This document shows, piece by piece, positions 8,553-17,290 of a stretch of DNA of 36,779 nucleotides. Both the position numbers and the translations under genes were made by a program. The notes beneath the pieces were generated by a model. That model saw only the letters and a program-made list of their open reading frames with translations, was not told the DNA's origin and searched no databases. Every line of letters starts with the position of its first letter. The stretch's first letter is position 1. Location: contig NZ_JACJSJ010000086.1 in assembly GCF_014698115.1 (NCBI RefSeq), positions 1 through 36,779 of the forward strand. The letters run 5' to 3'. The DNA comes from Nostoc sp. FACHB-973. Lineage in GTDB: Bacteria; Cyanobacteriota; Cyanobacteriia; Cyanobacteriales; Nostocaceae.

Positions 8553-9701
8553 ATGACAGACCAACCTTCCGCCGCCACCCCAATTAATGCCGCTGCCATA
8601 CCGATGAATAGAGTATCGGCATCGACTCCCATAAATGCTGTTAATACTACCAAGCCAGCCACAACTTCAGGAAAAACTATTCTCAGTGTTGATTTAGGCA
8701 GAACTTCCACAAAGACTTGTGTCAGTCGCGAACCCGGTAGTGTTGTGTTCGTACCTGCCAACGTCAAGCAGATGTCAATAGAACAGGTACGCGGTGGTGT
8801 TTTTGAAGCCCGCGCGACTGACCCTTTAATGGATTTGTGGTTGGAGTATCAAGGCAATGGATATGCTGTAGGTCAACTAGCAGCAGATTTTGGGGCGAAT
8901 TTAGGAGTAGGCCAATCTAAGGTAGAGGCTGCACTGATAAAAGTGTTAGCAAGTGCTGGCTACTTCAAACTCAGAGACGATATCTCAGTTGTCCTGGGTC
9001 TGCCTTTTCTTTCTTTAGAGCAATTTGAGAAGGAAAAAGCACAGTTAATCAGCCAAGTAGGTGGACCTCATGTGTTAAACTTTCGAGGCGAATCTGTGTC
9101 GCTGAACGTCAATAAGGTTTGGGTGATGCCAGAAGGCTACGGTAGCCTGCTGTGGTCTGAAGCTCAACCGAAGAAAAGTCCCGGCAGTCCCGATTTTACA
9201 AAAATATCGGTGGCGATCGTGGATATCGGACATCAAACCGTCGATCTTTTGATGGTAGATAACTTCCGCTTTGCCAGAGGTGCTTCTAAGAGTGAAGACT
9301 TCGGTATGAATAAGTTTTATGAATTGGTAGCCGCTGAAATTGACGGAGCAGATAGCCAATCTCTAGCGCTCATTTCCGCTGTTAACAAACCCAAAGGTGA
9401 ACGGTTTTACCGTCCTAAAGGTGCTAGCAAGCCTGCCAACCTAGACGATTTTCTGCCGAATCTCATTGAGATGTTTTCACGGGAAATTTGTAGCCGTGTG
9501 CTAGCTTGGCTACCAGAACGCGTCACCGATGTGATTCTGACTGGTGGCGGCGGTGAGTTTTTCTGGGAAGATGTTCAACGTCTGCTCAAGGAAGCAAAGA
9601 TTAATGCTCATTTATCTGCACCTTCTAGGCAGGCGAATGCTTTGGGGCAGTATATTTATGGAGAGGCGCAATTATCTGCCGTTCGCGCTGCTAGGGCTTA
9701 A
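8553..9701 (+). CDS. Actin-like ATPase, ParM type
   Basis: 382 residues, with AGGAGC before the ATG. After a 40-residue Ala/Thr/Pro tail comes an actin-fold ATPase. Phosphate-1 is ILSVDLGRTSTKTCV (Asp47), phosphate-2 is VAIVDIGHQTVDLLMVDN (Asp224), and an adenosine-side ILTGGGGEF is at 328-336. The order and spacing match plasmid ParM/StbA/Alp proteins, which polymerise with ATP. It is followed after only five bases by a small coiled-coil gene, as in parMR operons, yet no plasmid gene lies near and neighbours are chromosomal. I recall a report that a chromosomal ParMR-type pair in multicellular cyanobacteria (named CorM/CorR) acts as a cell-shape cytoskeleton instead of in DNA segregation. 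This pair is a likely counterpart, from memory and unchecked. Confidence 0.85.
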   Translation: MTDQPSAATPINAAAIPMNRVSASTPINAVNTTKPATTSGKTILSVDLGRTSTKTCVSREPGSVVFVPANVKQMSIEQVRGGVFEARATDPLMDLWLEYQGNGYAVGQLAADFGANLGVGQSKVEAALIKVLASAGYFKLRDDISVVLGLPFLSLEQFEKEKAQLISQVGGPHVLNFRGESVSLNVNKVWVMPEGYGSLLWSEAQPKKSPGSPDFTKISVAIVDIGHQTVDLLMVDNFRFARGASKSEDFGMNKFYELVAAEIDGADSQSLALISAVNKPKGERFYRPKGASKPANLDDFLPNLIEMFSREICSRVLAWLPERVTDVILTGGGGEFFWEDVQRLLKEAKINAHLSAPSRQANALGQYIYGEAQLSAVRAARA

Positions 9702-9706
9702 AACTA

Positions 9707-10189
9707 ATGTTCCAATGGTCAAAAAAGGTAGTTAAATCCGTCACGTTCAACCCAGGGCTTGCTGATGAAAGCTTGTTAGCGCAAGTGGAAAGTTATTTGG
9801 AGAAACAACCAGAAAAAACTTTCAGTGACCTATGTAAAGAAGCCCTGTGGCAATCTTTATGTGTACCGGAATCTGTACGACCTGCTCCAAAAACAGCAGC
9901 AGCAACAACACCGATTGAACAACAAATCGGTGAGCTGCAACGTCAAGTAGCTGGCCTTGAGGAACGTTTTTTTGCCAAGGGATCTAATCGTTTGGAGGCG
10001 TTGGAACACCATTTACTGCAACTTTCTCAACAAGTTGCACAACTGGCACTCATAGTCAATGAGCGATCGCTTATTCAGTCTCCAAGTCAAGTAGAAGTAG
10101 TAAATAATACTCCTTATACTGTTCCTGCCCCTCCTCAAGAGGTTGACCCTGTAATCAGCCGTCTTAGTCAGTTTCTCGATGATTTTTAA
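9707..10189 (+). CDS. ParR-like adaptor of the actin-like ATPase
   Basis: 160 residues, starting five bases after the actin-like gene, so translation is probably coupled. Residues 1-12 (MFQWSKKVVKSV) can form a short amphipathic helix with Trp/Phe/Val on one face and Lys on the other. Residues 15-52 (LADESLLAQVESYLEKQP, then FSDLCKEALWQSL) have the pattern of a ribbon-helix-helix adaptor such as ParR. A coiled coil follows at about 70-123 (IGELQRQVAGLEERF ... LEHHLLQLSQQVAQL). The acidic, hydrophobic end (ISRLSQFLDDF) is the kind of tail that ParR uses to bind ParM filaments. Function as ParM partner is inferred from position; whether it binds DNA or membrane is open. Confidence 0.7.
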   Translation: MFQWSKKVVKSVTFNPGLADESLLAQVESYLEKQPEKTFSDLCKEALWQSLCVPESVRPAPKTAAATTPIEQQIGELQRQVAGLEERFFAKGSNRLEALEHHLLQLSQQVAQLALIVNERSLIQSPSQVEVVNNTPYTVPAPPQEVDPVISRLSQFLDDF

Positions 10190-10598
10190 GGAAAAATCAA
10201 GTTTTTGAGCAGTTTTTGCTCCTGTCATCAATCCTTAATAGTCTTTACTATTAAGGATTATTAATGTTTATATATATTTTTTATAAATAGGATTTTTGGC
10301 GTTCAGCCGCTTTGCGTCTTTGCAATTAATCAAGTTTCGGAAAAAAGCGATCGCGCATACATTTTTAGTGTGCGATCGGCACTTTAAATAAGGTTTATCA
10401 ATAGAAATACACAATTTTTAAGCTCTAAGGTAACTTATAAATTGTTCCTTTATGCCGAAAAAGTGGCATAAAATCTTGTTTTGGAGTGTGGTGTCAGGTT
10501 TTTCTTCATCGCAATCTATAGCAGTAAATTACTCAGTTATACTGAGATAAACAAGTGTAAGCCAAGACACCGTTTAACCTCAGTTAGGATTTACCAGC
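10190..10598. other. Intergenic region ahead of the ATPase-NACHT operon
   Basis: After the hairpin at 10230-10259 there is AT-rich DNA with HIP1 sites near 10350 and no open frame of note. A promoter for the downstream operon is expected here; I cannot point to one with confidence. Confidence 0.5.
10230..10259 (+). terminator. Hairpin closing the actin-like operon
   Basis: Perfect 12-bp stem AATCCTTAATAG / CTATTAAGGATT with loop TCTTTA, 41 bases past the adaptor stop. An AT-rich stretch with a TTTTTT run follows about 15 bases on. The stem is AT-rich, so it may be a weak or bidirectional terminator. Confidence 0.6.
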
Positions 10599-11900
10599 AT
10601 GAGTAATACCAGTTTTTGGAAGCCTGCTTACCAGCTTTTTAAGCCAGAGGAACCACTTACTACACCCGAAGACCTGAAAAATTTTTATGTCCAGCGAGAT
10701 AACAGTCCTGTAGAGAATTTAATCACTTTCCTGGATATGGAAGACGACCCAGCTAAATTTTTACTAGCAGGTCACAGGGGTGGTGGTAAAACTACAGAAT
10801 TACGACGATTAGAACAAAATTTGAATAATAAATATACAGTAATTTGGATTGATACTGTAACTGCTCTTGACCAGTACAATATTGGCTATGCTGAGGTTGT
10901 AGTACTAATTGGAATTAAAATTTTTGAAAAGGTTATTCAACCAGATTGGGGTTTAAAAGAAGATTTATTAGATGATTTACTTGAAAGCCTAAAAACTGTA
11001 GTTTATCAAGATGAAGACGCTGAAAATACTGGTCTTGAAGTTCCAGAAATTATTAAAAAGCTAGGTTTAATTCTTAAACAAGGTTTAACTAGAAAAGTTA
11101 CTACAACTCTCAACATTCGTCCGCAGCTTAGTAAAATCATTGAGAGAGTTAACGCCATCATAGAAGCTGCTGAAAAAAGAAACAAGCAGAAATTACTGGT
11201 GATTGTAGATGGTCTTGACCGGCACGATCAAGCGACAGCGTTGGAAATGTTCGCTAGTCCACTGCTGACTCAATTAAGTTGTCATATTATCTATGCAATT
11301 CCGATTTCACTGAGGTATTCTCCGAGCTTTCGTCAACCGATGGAAAGCTTTCAAAAATGCTTAGATTTAACTAATCCACCAGTATTTGAGTGCGATGAAA
11401 ATTTATGTCCTACTAGAATCCCTAATCAGCTTGGTAGAGACATTCTTAATAGTGTAATTCATAAGCGTTTGGCAAGTTTGGGTGATGCATATAAAGGTTT
11501 ATTTAATCCAGATGCGCTAGAACTCATTTCTGAAAAGAGTGGTGGTGTCATGCGTGATTTGGTGCGACTGGCTCGTACCGCTTGTGAAGTTTCTTTAAGG
11601 CTAAATTTGATATTTGTAGACTTAGATGTTGCTAAAGAGGCTGTGCAAGAAGTCCGCAGAGAATACAATTTAAGTGACTACCATTTCCCCGAACTAGATA
11701 AAGTTCATCGCACAGGTTGCTTAACTACTAACACCCATAGTTTGCCTAATAAAGGTCAGTTTGTGATTTGTGATGAGCTTTTGCAAAACAAATTTGTATT
11801 AGGTTATTACAATCGCAATAAAAAATCCTGGTTTGATATCAATCCTATTCTGTTAGAAGATTTACAACGTTGGCAAGCTGCTAATCCCAATAATCAATAG
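10599..11900 (+). CDS. P-loop ATPase upstream of NACHT-TPR gene
   Basis: 433 residues. Walker A is GHRGGGKTT at 58-66, inside FLLAGHRGGGKTTELRRL. Walker B is LLVIVDGLDRHD with Asp204, and an AAA/STAND-type fold surrounds them. A helical and winged-helix-like end follows (SGGVMRDLVRLARTACEV, then KSWFDINPILLEDLQ near the C-terminus). It looks like an AAA_16/Orc-like STAND-type regulator, and I know no named function. There is no membrane segment. Its stop is 39 bases ahead of the NACHT-TPR gene on the same strand with no terminator between, so the two are very likely one operon and may work together. No nuclease, protease, TIR or other effector domain is visible in it. Confidence 0.75.
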   Translation: MSNTSFWKPAYQLFKPEEPLTTPEDLKNFYVQRDNSPVENLITFLDMEDDPAKFLLAGHRGGGKTTELRRLEQNLNNKYTVIWIDTVTALDQYNIGYAEVVVLIGIKIFEKVIQPDWGLKEDLLDDLLESLKTVVYQDEDAENTGLEVPEIIKKLGLILKQGLTRKVTTTLNIRPQLSKIIERVNAIIEAAEKRNKQKLLVIVDGLDRHDQATALEMFASPLLTQLSCHIIYAIPISLRYSPSFRQPMESFQKCLDLTNPPVFECDENLCPTRIPNQLGRDILNSVIHKRLASLGDAYKGLFNPDALELISEKSGGVMRDLVRLARTACEVSLRLNLIFVDLDVAKEAVQEVRREYNLSDYHFPELDKVHRTGCLTTNTHSLPNKGQFVICDELLQNKFVLGYYNRNKKSWFDINPILLEDLQRWQAANPNNQ

Positions 11901-11939
11901 ATTTTTCTCTTATAGTCAGCAATTATTCATCGATGAAAA

Positions 11940-14900
11940 ATGGCTTCTAACGAATCTAACATCTATTCTCTAAATGCAAATGATACAGCGGAAGTAAACA
12001 AATTAGTTAGCTTCCTAGAATTATCTAGTGGGACAACGACGATTTTTGCCATTGCACCGGAAAGTGGTCCACAACATCCAGTTGTGGAGGAAGTAAAGTC
12101 TCTTTTAGCAGCTAGAGTTGAGGAATTTCATGAACCTCAAAACTTTTTTTACAGCGATAACTCACTATATAATTTTATCTACACTCTAAATGAAACAGAA
12201 CAAAAAAAATTGCCAAATAAACGCCAATTATTAATGGCGTTTGGAATCGATCAACTGCCTACATCACGCCTCAAACAAGAAATGAAGCAGTTGAATTTAG
12301 GGAGAGATTCGTTATTCGAGCGCGAATTAGTCATAATTTTTTGGCTGAATAAAGAAGAATTTTTAGAAGAATTTCGGAACCGCGCGCCTGATTTCTGGGA
12401 TTGGCGGGGTAAATTAGTGAAATTTCAGGCACGTCCGCCAGTAAATTCTCTGTTTTATCCTTATCTGGAGTGGTTGATAGCTGAGAATTCCTATCTCAAA
12501 ATCAGCGGTGTGATGCAAGTCCAGCGCCAAGTAGATATTTTTCTGGATCAAATTTATATTTCACTACAAGCAGTCAGGCGACAGGAGGTTACAGAAACCT
12601 CGAAACTAGACCAAGAGATGACTACATTTCGCAAAGCCGAACATAGGTTGAGCATGAGCATCTCTGGCCTCTACGATTTAGACGAACCTTCTCATTACGA
12701 ACCAGTTTTATTAAGTTCAATACCCACTAGCAGCACCAAAACAGTCACACAAAGAATTGATTTATCCCATGCAGTGCGGGAGAACCAGTACTGCGTGATT
12801 CTTGGCGCTCCTGGTGCCGGAAAAACAACGCTACTGCGCTATCTGGCATTACATTTTGCCACAGCCAAACGCGATCGCAATGAAAAAGTTACAGGTGGCG
12901 AACCCCAAGAAGAATTGGGTAAAGCTCTGTTACCAATTTTCTTTCGCATTGCCGATTATGCAGAACGATTGCAACAAGAACCTGATTTGAGTCTGCTCGA
13001 CTATCTGCGCCAATTCTACCGCCAATGGGAAGCTTACTTTCAAGATGAAATTGAAGCGGGAACTGAGATGGCAGTGCTACTTTTAGAAAAAATGCGCCAA
13101 GGGCAGTGTTTAATGCTGCTGGATGGGCTAGATGAGGTATTTGAACAAGAAAGCCGCAGGCTGATTGTTGAAAGAATAGATCGATTTGTCAATGATTTCT
13201 CTACTAATAAGTTTGTCATTACCAGTCGGATAGCTGGCTATCGCGATGTGAAACTCAGCAGCCGCTTTGCTGAGTTCACTATCGAGGATATGGGTAGCGA
13301 ACAAGTAGAAAAATTCCTGCATCGCTGGTGTTTGGCAATAGAACGAGCGCAACAGCCAGAAGCTAGTGAGGCGCAATGGCAAAGAGCAGGAGATGATCAA
13401 GCAAGGAAGATTTTAGAGGCGATTAAAGACAATGAGGGTGTAAAGCGCTTGACAGCGAACCCTCTACTGTTGACAATCTTGGCACTGATTCACCGCAATG
13501 GCGATCGCCTACCTAACCGTCGCGTGAAACTTTATGAATTAGCAGTGCAAACCTTGAGCGAAGATTGGCAATTAGGCAAGAAGTTGCCAGATGCTCCTAA
13601 AGTGCTGCTGAAGCAAAATGAAGTAGTAGCATTTTTAGCACCGCTCGCTTACTGGATGCATGAGGAGAAGCCCTCTGGTTTAGTCACCGAAACAGAAGTT
13701 GAACAACAGTTAGCAGCAAAGCTAGCAGAACTCAATGCTACTGACCCAGAATCAGACTCAGTACGCCAAGCCGTGCAGGAATTTTTGCGGAAGGTGCGGG
13801 AAACTACAGGTCTATTTGTCGAACGTGCGCCTGGAATCTACGGTTTTATGCACCTGACATTTGAAGAGTATTTTGCTGCACTTTATATTGCTGATAATGA
13901 GCCAAGCGATATCTTAAAAATCATCCGCGAGCATTTGCATGAGCCACGTTGGAATGAGCCGATTTTACTAGCTTTAGGTTCGTATAGCAATTCTAGTAAA
14001 TTGGTTAATAGGCTAGTAGAGCAGCTTTTCAGCAATCTTGAAGTTTATGAACCTGCAATTCAAGGTGGGAAGTTAAAAATAAAAAATGCATCTTCCCAGG
14101 ATGCGATTATCATTTGGTCAGGTTCCGAGCAAGAATTAATAACTACTAACTCTAAACAGTCTGAATTACGGTTAAAAGATTTATTGTTTGCTGGGGAAGT
14201 TTTAACTCAAGTTGAAGTTTATCCTAGTACTCGTAAAAAGATAATTCAGAAGTTAATTTTAACCTATCTTAATTTGGATACAGACTTTGATGATGATATA
14301 ACTAAGCAACTGCTGAGACTGCTACGCCAAATTGAATTGTTTAACCAGAAAGGTGAAGTTATAGAACAATTGAAAGAATTTGCTAGTGATTCAATAATTA
14401 CTGAGAAGAGACGGATAGAAGCACAGGTAGCTATTCTTTATATTGCTTGTGGTGAATCAGGAGCATTATTAGTTAGTCGCGTGATCGATATTGTGAATCA
14501 GCTAGAGCCTACTATATTTTGTCGTCTTAGAGAATTGGTTAAAGAACTAGGTGAAGATATGACACCTGCTCTAGAATTTAGTCGGCAAAATCATAGCAGC
14601 AATCAAGACTCTCAAAAAGCATTAACTTTCCTCACGGCAATATCTTATATTCGTACAGATAATTATGCCAAAGCTGTTGAGCTTCTAGAACAAATAAATG
14701 TTCAGAAAAATAGCAGTCTCAGTGCTTACATAGCTTGGTCAATTGCAACTTGTTACCAGGAACAAGATAAATTTGATCGAGCAATTGACTACTATCAGGA
14801 ATGCTTTGAAAAACTAGCTATATACATTCATCCATCTGCTTTTTTGCTGTTTTGGAGAAATCGAGGTGTTTGTCATCGTTTACACACCAAATACGAGCAG

Positions 14901-17039
14901 TCACTAGAATGCTTCCAGCAGGCATTAGCTATAGACAAAGAGTTTTGCAAGTCTGAAGATGAAGCAAACGATCTCTGGAATATAGGTAGAACTTATCAAA
15001 AATGGGGAAAATATGAACAAGCGATCACCTACCACCAACGAAGCCGTGACCTTTATGAGCAATTGGGTTTAGAGAAGGATGTAGCTGACCTGTGGTACTG
15101 GTTGGGTGATTGCTATTGCGAATGGGGTAAATATGAACAAGCACTTGAATGTGAGCAAAAAGAATTACTAATTCGCCAGCAGTTGGATGATCAACCCAGA
15201 ATAGCTCTCGCCTACTGGCGGCTAGGAAAAATTTATCAAACTTGGGGAAAATATGAACAAGCGATCGCCTATCACCAACAAAGCCGTGAACTGTATGAAC
15301 AATTGGGATTAGAGAAGAATGTAGGAAACCAATGGTACTGGTTGGGTGATTGCTACCGGGAATGGGGTAAATATGAGCAAGCACTTGAGTGTCAGCAAAA
15401 AGAATTACTAATTCGCCAGCAGTTGGATGACCAACCTCGAATAGCTCTCGCCTACTGGCGGTTAGGAAGAATTTATCAAACTTGGGGAAAATATGAACAA
15501 GCGATCGCCCATTCCCACCAAAGCCGTGAACTGTATGAGCAATTGGGTCAAGACAAAAATGTAGCTAGTCAGTGGTACAACTTAGCTGGGTGCTATCGGG
15601 AATGGGGTAAATATCAACAGGCTCTGGAGTGCGAACTCAAGGATTTAGAAATTTGCCAAAAGTTAGAAGACCAATCAGAAGTGGCTTTGGCGTATTTTCA
15701 ACTCGGTTACATTTATCAAACTTGGGAAAAATATGAACAAGCGATCGCCCACTTCTACCAAAGCCGTGAACTCTATGAGCAATTGATCAAAGAAAAGAAT
15801 GTGGCTAACTTGTGGTATTTGCTAGCTGATTGTTATGGCGACTGGGGCAAATATGAACAGGCATTAGAGTGTCAGCAGCATTGTTTGAGCATACGCCAAA
15901 CATTAAATGATACATCATTGGTAGCTGTGACTTACTATCAGCTAGGTCGAATCTATCAAGCTTGGGGCAAATATGAACAGGCGACCGCCTACTACCAACA
16001 AAGCCGCGATCTCTATGAGCAATTAGGTAAAGACAAAAATGTAGCAGACCAGTGGTACTGGCTGGCTAGTTGCTATCGGCAATGGGGCAAATATGAGCAG
16101 GCACTCGAATATGAACTCAAGGATTTAGCAATCCGTCAACAACTCGACGATCAAATAAATGTCGCAGATGCTTACGGACAAATAGGTCGCATCTATCAAG
16201 CATGGGGAAAATATGAAGAAGCGATCGCCTATCACCAACAAAGCCATGACTTCTATGAGCAATTGGGTCTACAGCAGAATGTAGCTAATCAACTATATTG
16301 GATCGCTAGTTGCTACCACAATTTAAAGGATTATACAAAGGCAATTGATTATTACCAGCAAAGTCGAGATCTGCATCAGCAGCTAGGTCATGATGAGAGT
16401 AGAGCTACACGCTGTATGCAACTTGGTAACAGCCAACGCTTGCTAGCAAAAAATAGCTTAGATAGAGCAGTAGCTTTTGACTTACTGGCGCAAGCTGAGC
16501 AAAATATCTGTCAAGCAATTCAAATTAGTACCACGGGAGGCTACAAAGAAAATCTTGCTTACGACTACATTATCTTTAGCTTAATCTGGTCAGAACGCTT
16601 ACGCCTATCGTCTTTTGATGACTCATCACTGCAAGAACAAATTACCCAATTTGAAGAATATTACAATACTGGCTTGACATATCTTGCTGAACTGGGGCAG
16701 ACAGTAAATCGAGCAGATGAAGCTCTTGATATCGCCCGTGCTTATCTGGAAGTCAGTGTCTTAAAAAATCTTGACCGAGCCGAAGAACTAGCCCAAGAAT
16801 CCCTCCAAGTTTTTCAGGAGTACGATCGCCGGAAACTAGAAGCTTCAGCTCGTAAACTCTTGGGCGAAATATACCTCAACCGCTTCCAGCATCATCAATC
16901 AGGTACTGAGGTAACTGCTACCCAGTTTTTCACTGAAAGTCTACAAATCTACAGAGACCTTGATTTAAGTGAAAAAGCTGCCGAGGTAGAACAGCTAATG
17001 TATCCAAATCTGGATAACACTGGAATAACTAGCAACTAG
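11940..17039 (+). CDS. NACHT-TPR STAND NTPase with degenerate N-terminal module
   Basis: 1699 residues. Residues 1-190 resemble the inactive STAND-like domain of cyanobacterial TPR regulators (LVIIFWLNKEEF, then APDFWDWRGKLVKF), with IAPESGPQHP where a P-loop would be. The active NACHT domain has Walker A GAPGAGKTTL at 289-298, Walker B LMLLDGLDEV with Asp395, FVITSR as sensor 1, and LTANPLLLTILALIH. A winged helix follows, ending FMHLTFEEYFAALY near 640. From about residue 895 a TPR superhelix begins; units near 1010-1460 (YQTWGKYEQAIAYHQQSREL type) alternate in 80-residue pairs. NACHT-TPR proteins sense signals through the repeats and oligomerise; bacterial members include antiphage sensors. 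No classical effector is fused, so output may come through the N-terminal module or the upstream ATPase. The ATG has no strong Shine-Dalgarno, consistent with coupling. Confidence 0.88.
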   Translation: MASNESNIYSLNANDTAEVNKLVSFLELSSGTTTIFAIAPESGPQHPVVEEVKSLLAARVEEFHEPQNFFYSDNSLYNFIYTLNETEQKKLPNKRQLLMAFGIDQLPTSRLKQEMKQLNLGRDSLFERELVIIFWLNKEEFLEEFRNRAPDFWDWRGKLVKFQARPPVNSLFYPYLEWLIAENSYLKISGVMQVQRQVDIFLDQIYISLQAVRRQEVTETSKLDQEMTTFRKAEHRLSMSISGLYDLDEPSHYEPVLLSSIPTSSTKTVTQRIDLSHAVRENQYCVILGAPGAGKTTLLRYLALHFATAKRDRNEKVTGGEPQEELGKALLPIFFRIADYAERLQQEPDLSLLDYLRQFYRQWEAYFQDEIEAGTEMAVLLLEKMRQGQCLMLLDGLDEVFEQESRRLIVERIDRFVNDFSTNKFVITSRIAGYRDVKLSSRFAEFTIEDMGSEQVEKFLHRWCLAIERAQQPEASEAQWQRAGDDQARKILEAIKDNEGVKRLTANPLLLTILALIHRNGDRLPNRRVKLYELAVQTLSEDWQLGKKLPDAPKVLLKQNEVVAFLAPLAYWMHEEKPSGLVTETEVEQQLAAKLAELNATDPESDSVRQAVQEFLRKVRETTGLFVERAPGIYGFMHLTFEEYFAALYIADNEPSDILKIIREHLHEPRWNEPILLALGSYSNSSKLVNRLVEQLFSNLEVYEPAIQGGKLKIKNASSQDAIIIWSGSEQELITTNSKQSELRLKDLLFAGEVLTQVEVYPSTRKKIIQKLILTYLNLDTDFDDDITKQLLRLLRQIELFNQKGEVIEQLKEFASDSIITEKRRIEAQVAILYIACGESGALLVSRVIDIVNQLEPTIFCRLRELVKELGEDMTPALEFSRQNHSSNQDSQKALTFLTAISYIRTDNYAKAVELLEQINVQKNSSLSAYIAWSIATCYQEQDKFDRAIDYYQECFEKLAIYIHPSAFLLFWRNRGVCHRLHTKYEQSLECFQQALAIDKEFCKSEDEANDLWNIGRTYQKWGKYEQAITYHQRSRDLYEQLGLEKDVADLWYWLGDCYCEWGKYEQALECEQKELLIRQQLDDQPRIALAYWRLGKIYQTWGKYEQAIAYHQQSRELYEQLGLEKNVGNQWYWLGDCYREWGKYEQALECQQKELLIRQQLDDQPRIALAYWRLGRIYQTWGKYEQAIAHSHQSRELYEQLGQDKNVASQWYNLAGCYREWGKYQQALECELKDLEICQKLEDQSEVALAYFQLGYIYQTWEKYEQAIAHFYQSRELYEQLIKEKNVANLWYLLADCYGDWGKYEQALECQQHCLSIRQTLNDTSLVAVTYYQLGRIYQAWGKYEQATAYYQQSRDLYEQLGKDKNVADQWYWLASCYRQWGKYEQALEYELKDLAIRQQLDDQINVADAYGQIGRIYQAWGKYEEAIAYHQQSHDFYEQLGLQQNVANQLYWIASCYHNLKDYTKAIDYYQQSRDLHQQLGHDESRATRCMQLGNSQRLLAKNSLDRAVAFDLLAQAEQNICQAIQISTTGGYKENLAYDYIIFSLIWSERLRLSSFDDSSLQEQITQFEEYYNTGLTYLAELGQTVNRADEALDIARAYLEVSVLKNLDRAEELAQESLQVFQEYDRRKLEASARKLLGEIYLNRFQHHQSGTEVTATQFFTESLQIYRDLDLSEKAAEVEQLMYPNLDNTGITSN
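15003..16442 (+). repeat. Six tandem 240-bp units inside the NACHT-TPR gene
   Basis: TGGGGAAAATATGAACAAGCG or a close variant recurs at 15003, 15243, 15483, 15723, 15963 and 16203, exactly 240 bases apart. Each unit encodes two 34-40 residue TPR-like helices pairs (A type ending YEQLG, B type with LDDQ). The first units are nearly identical at DNA level, including silent sites and a HIP1 site, and later ones have drifted. The last unit is the least similar, and its second half is diverged. Confidence 0.9.
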
Positions 17040-17290
17040 AATTCGCGCTACATAAACCAAGCCTGCGTACATACTATATCAAAAGTCTAGGAAGGCGAAT
17101 TTGAATTGTGAGCCAAAAGGCGCTGTTTAACGACAATTTGTGCGCCTCTACACACTCTACATCCAGAAATTTGCTCATTTTTATGTTGAAACAGCCGAAT
17201 ACCAGTACTACATATTAATACTATATTCTTTTTTTACTTTAGATACTGTATAAATGCTAAAATCCTCAGGTAGACAGTTAGGATACCTAG
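17040..17290. other. Intergenic region before the phosphohexomutase gene
   Basis: About 250 bases with no repeat and no gene. The AT-rich end (TTACTTTAGATACTGTATAAATG near 17233-17256) could hold the promoter of the downstream gene; TACTGT-like and TATAAA-like elements are present but not decisive. Confidence 0.4.

Noticed and set aside
12802..13400. Open frames of 62 and 90 codons inside the NACHT domain
   Set aside because: Other-frame shadows over the Walker A and Walker B region of a clear gene.
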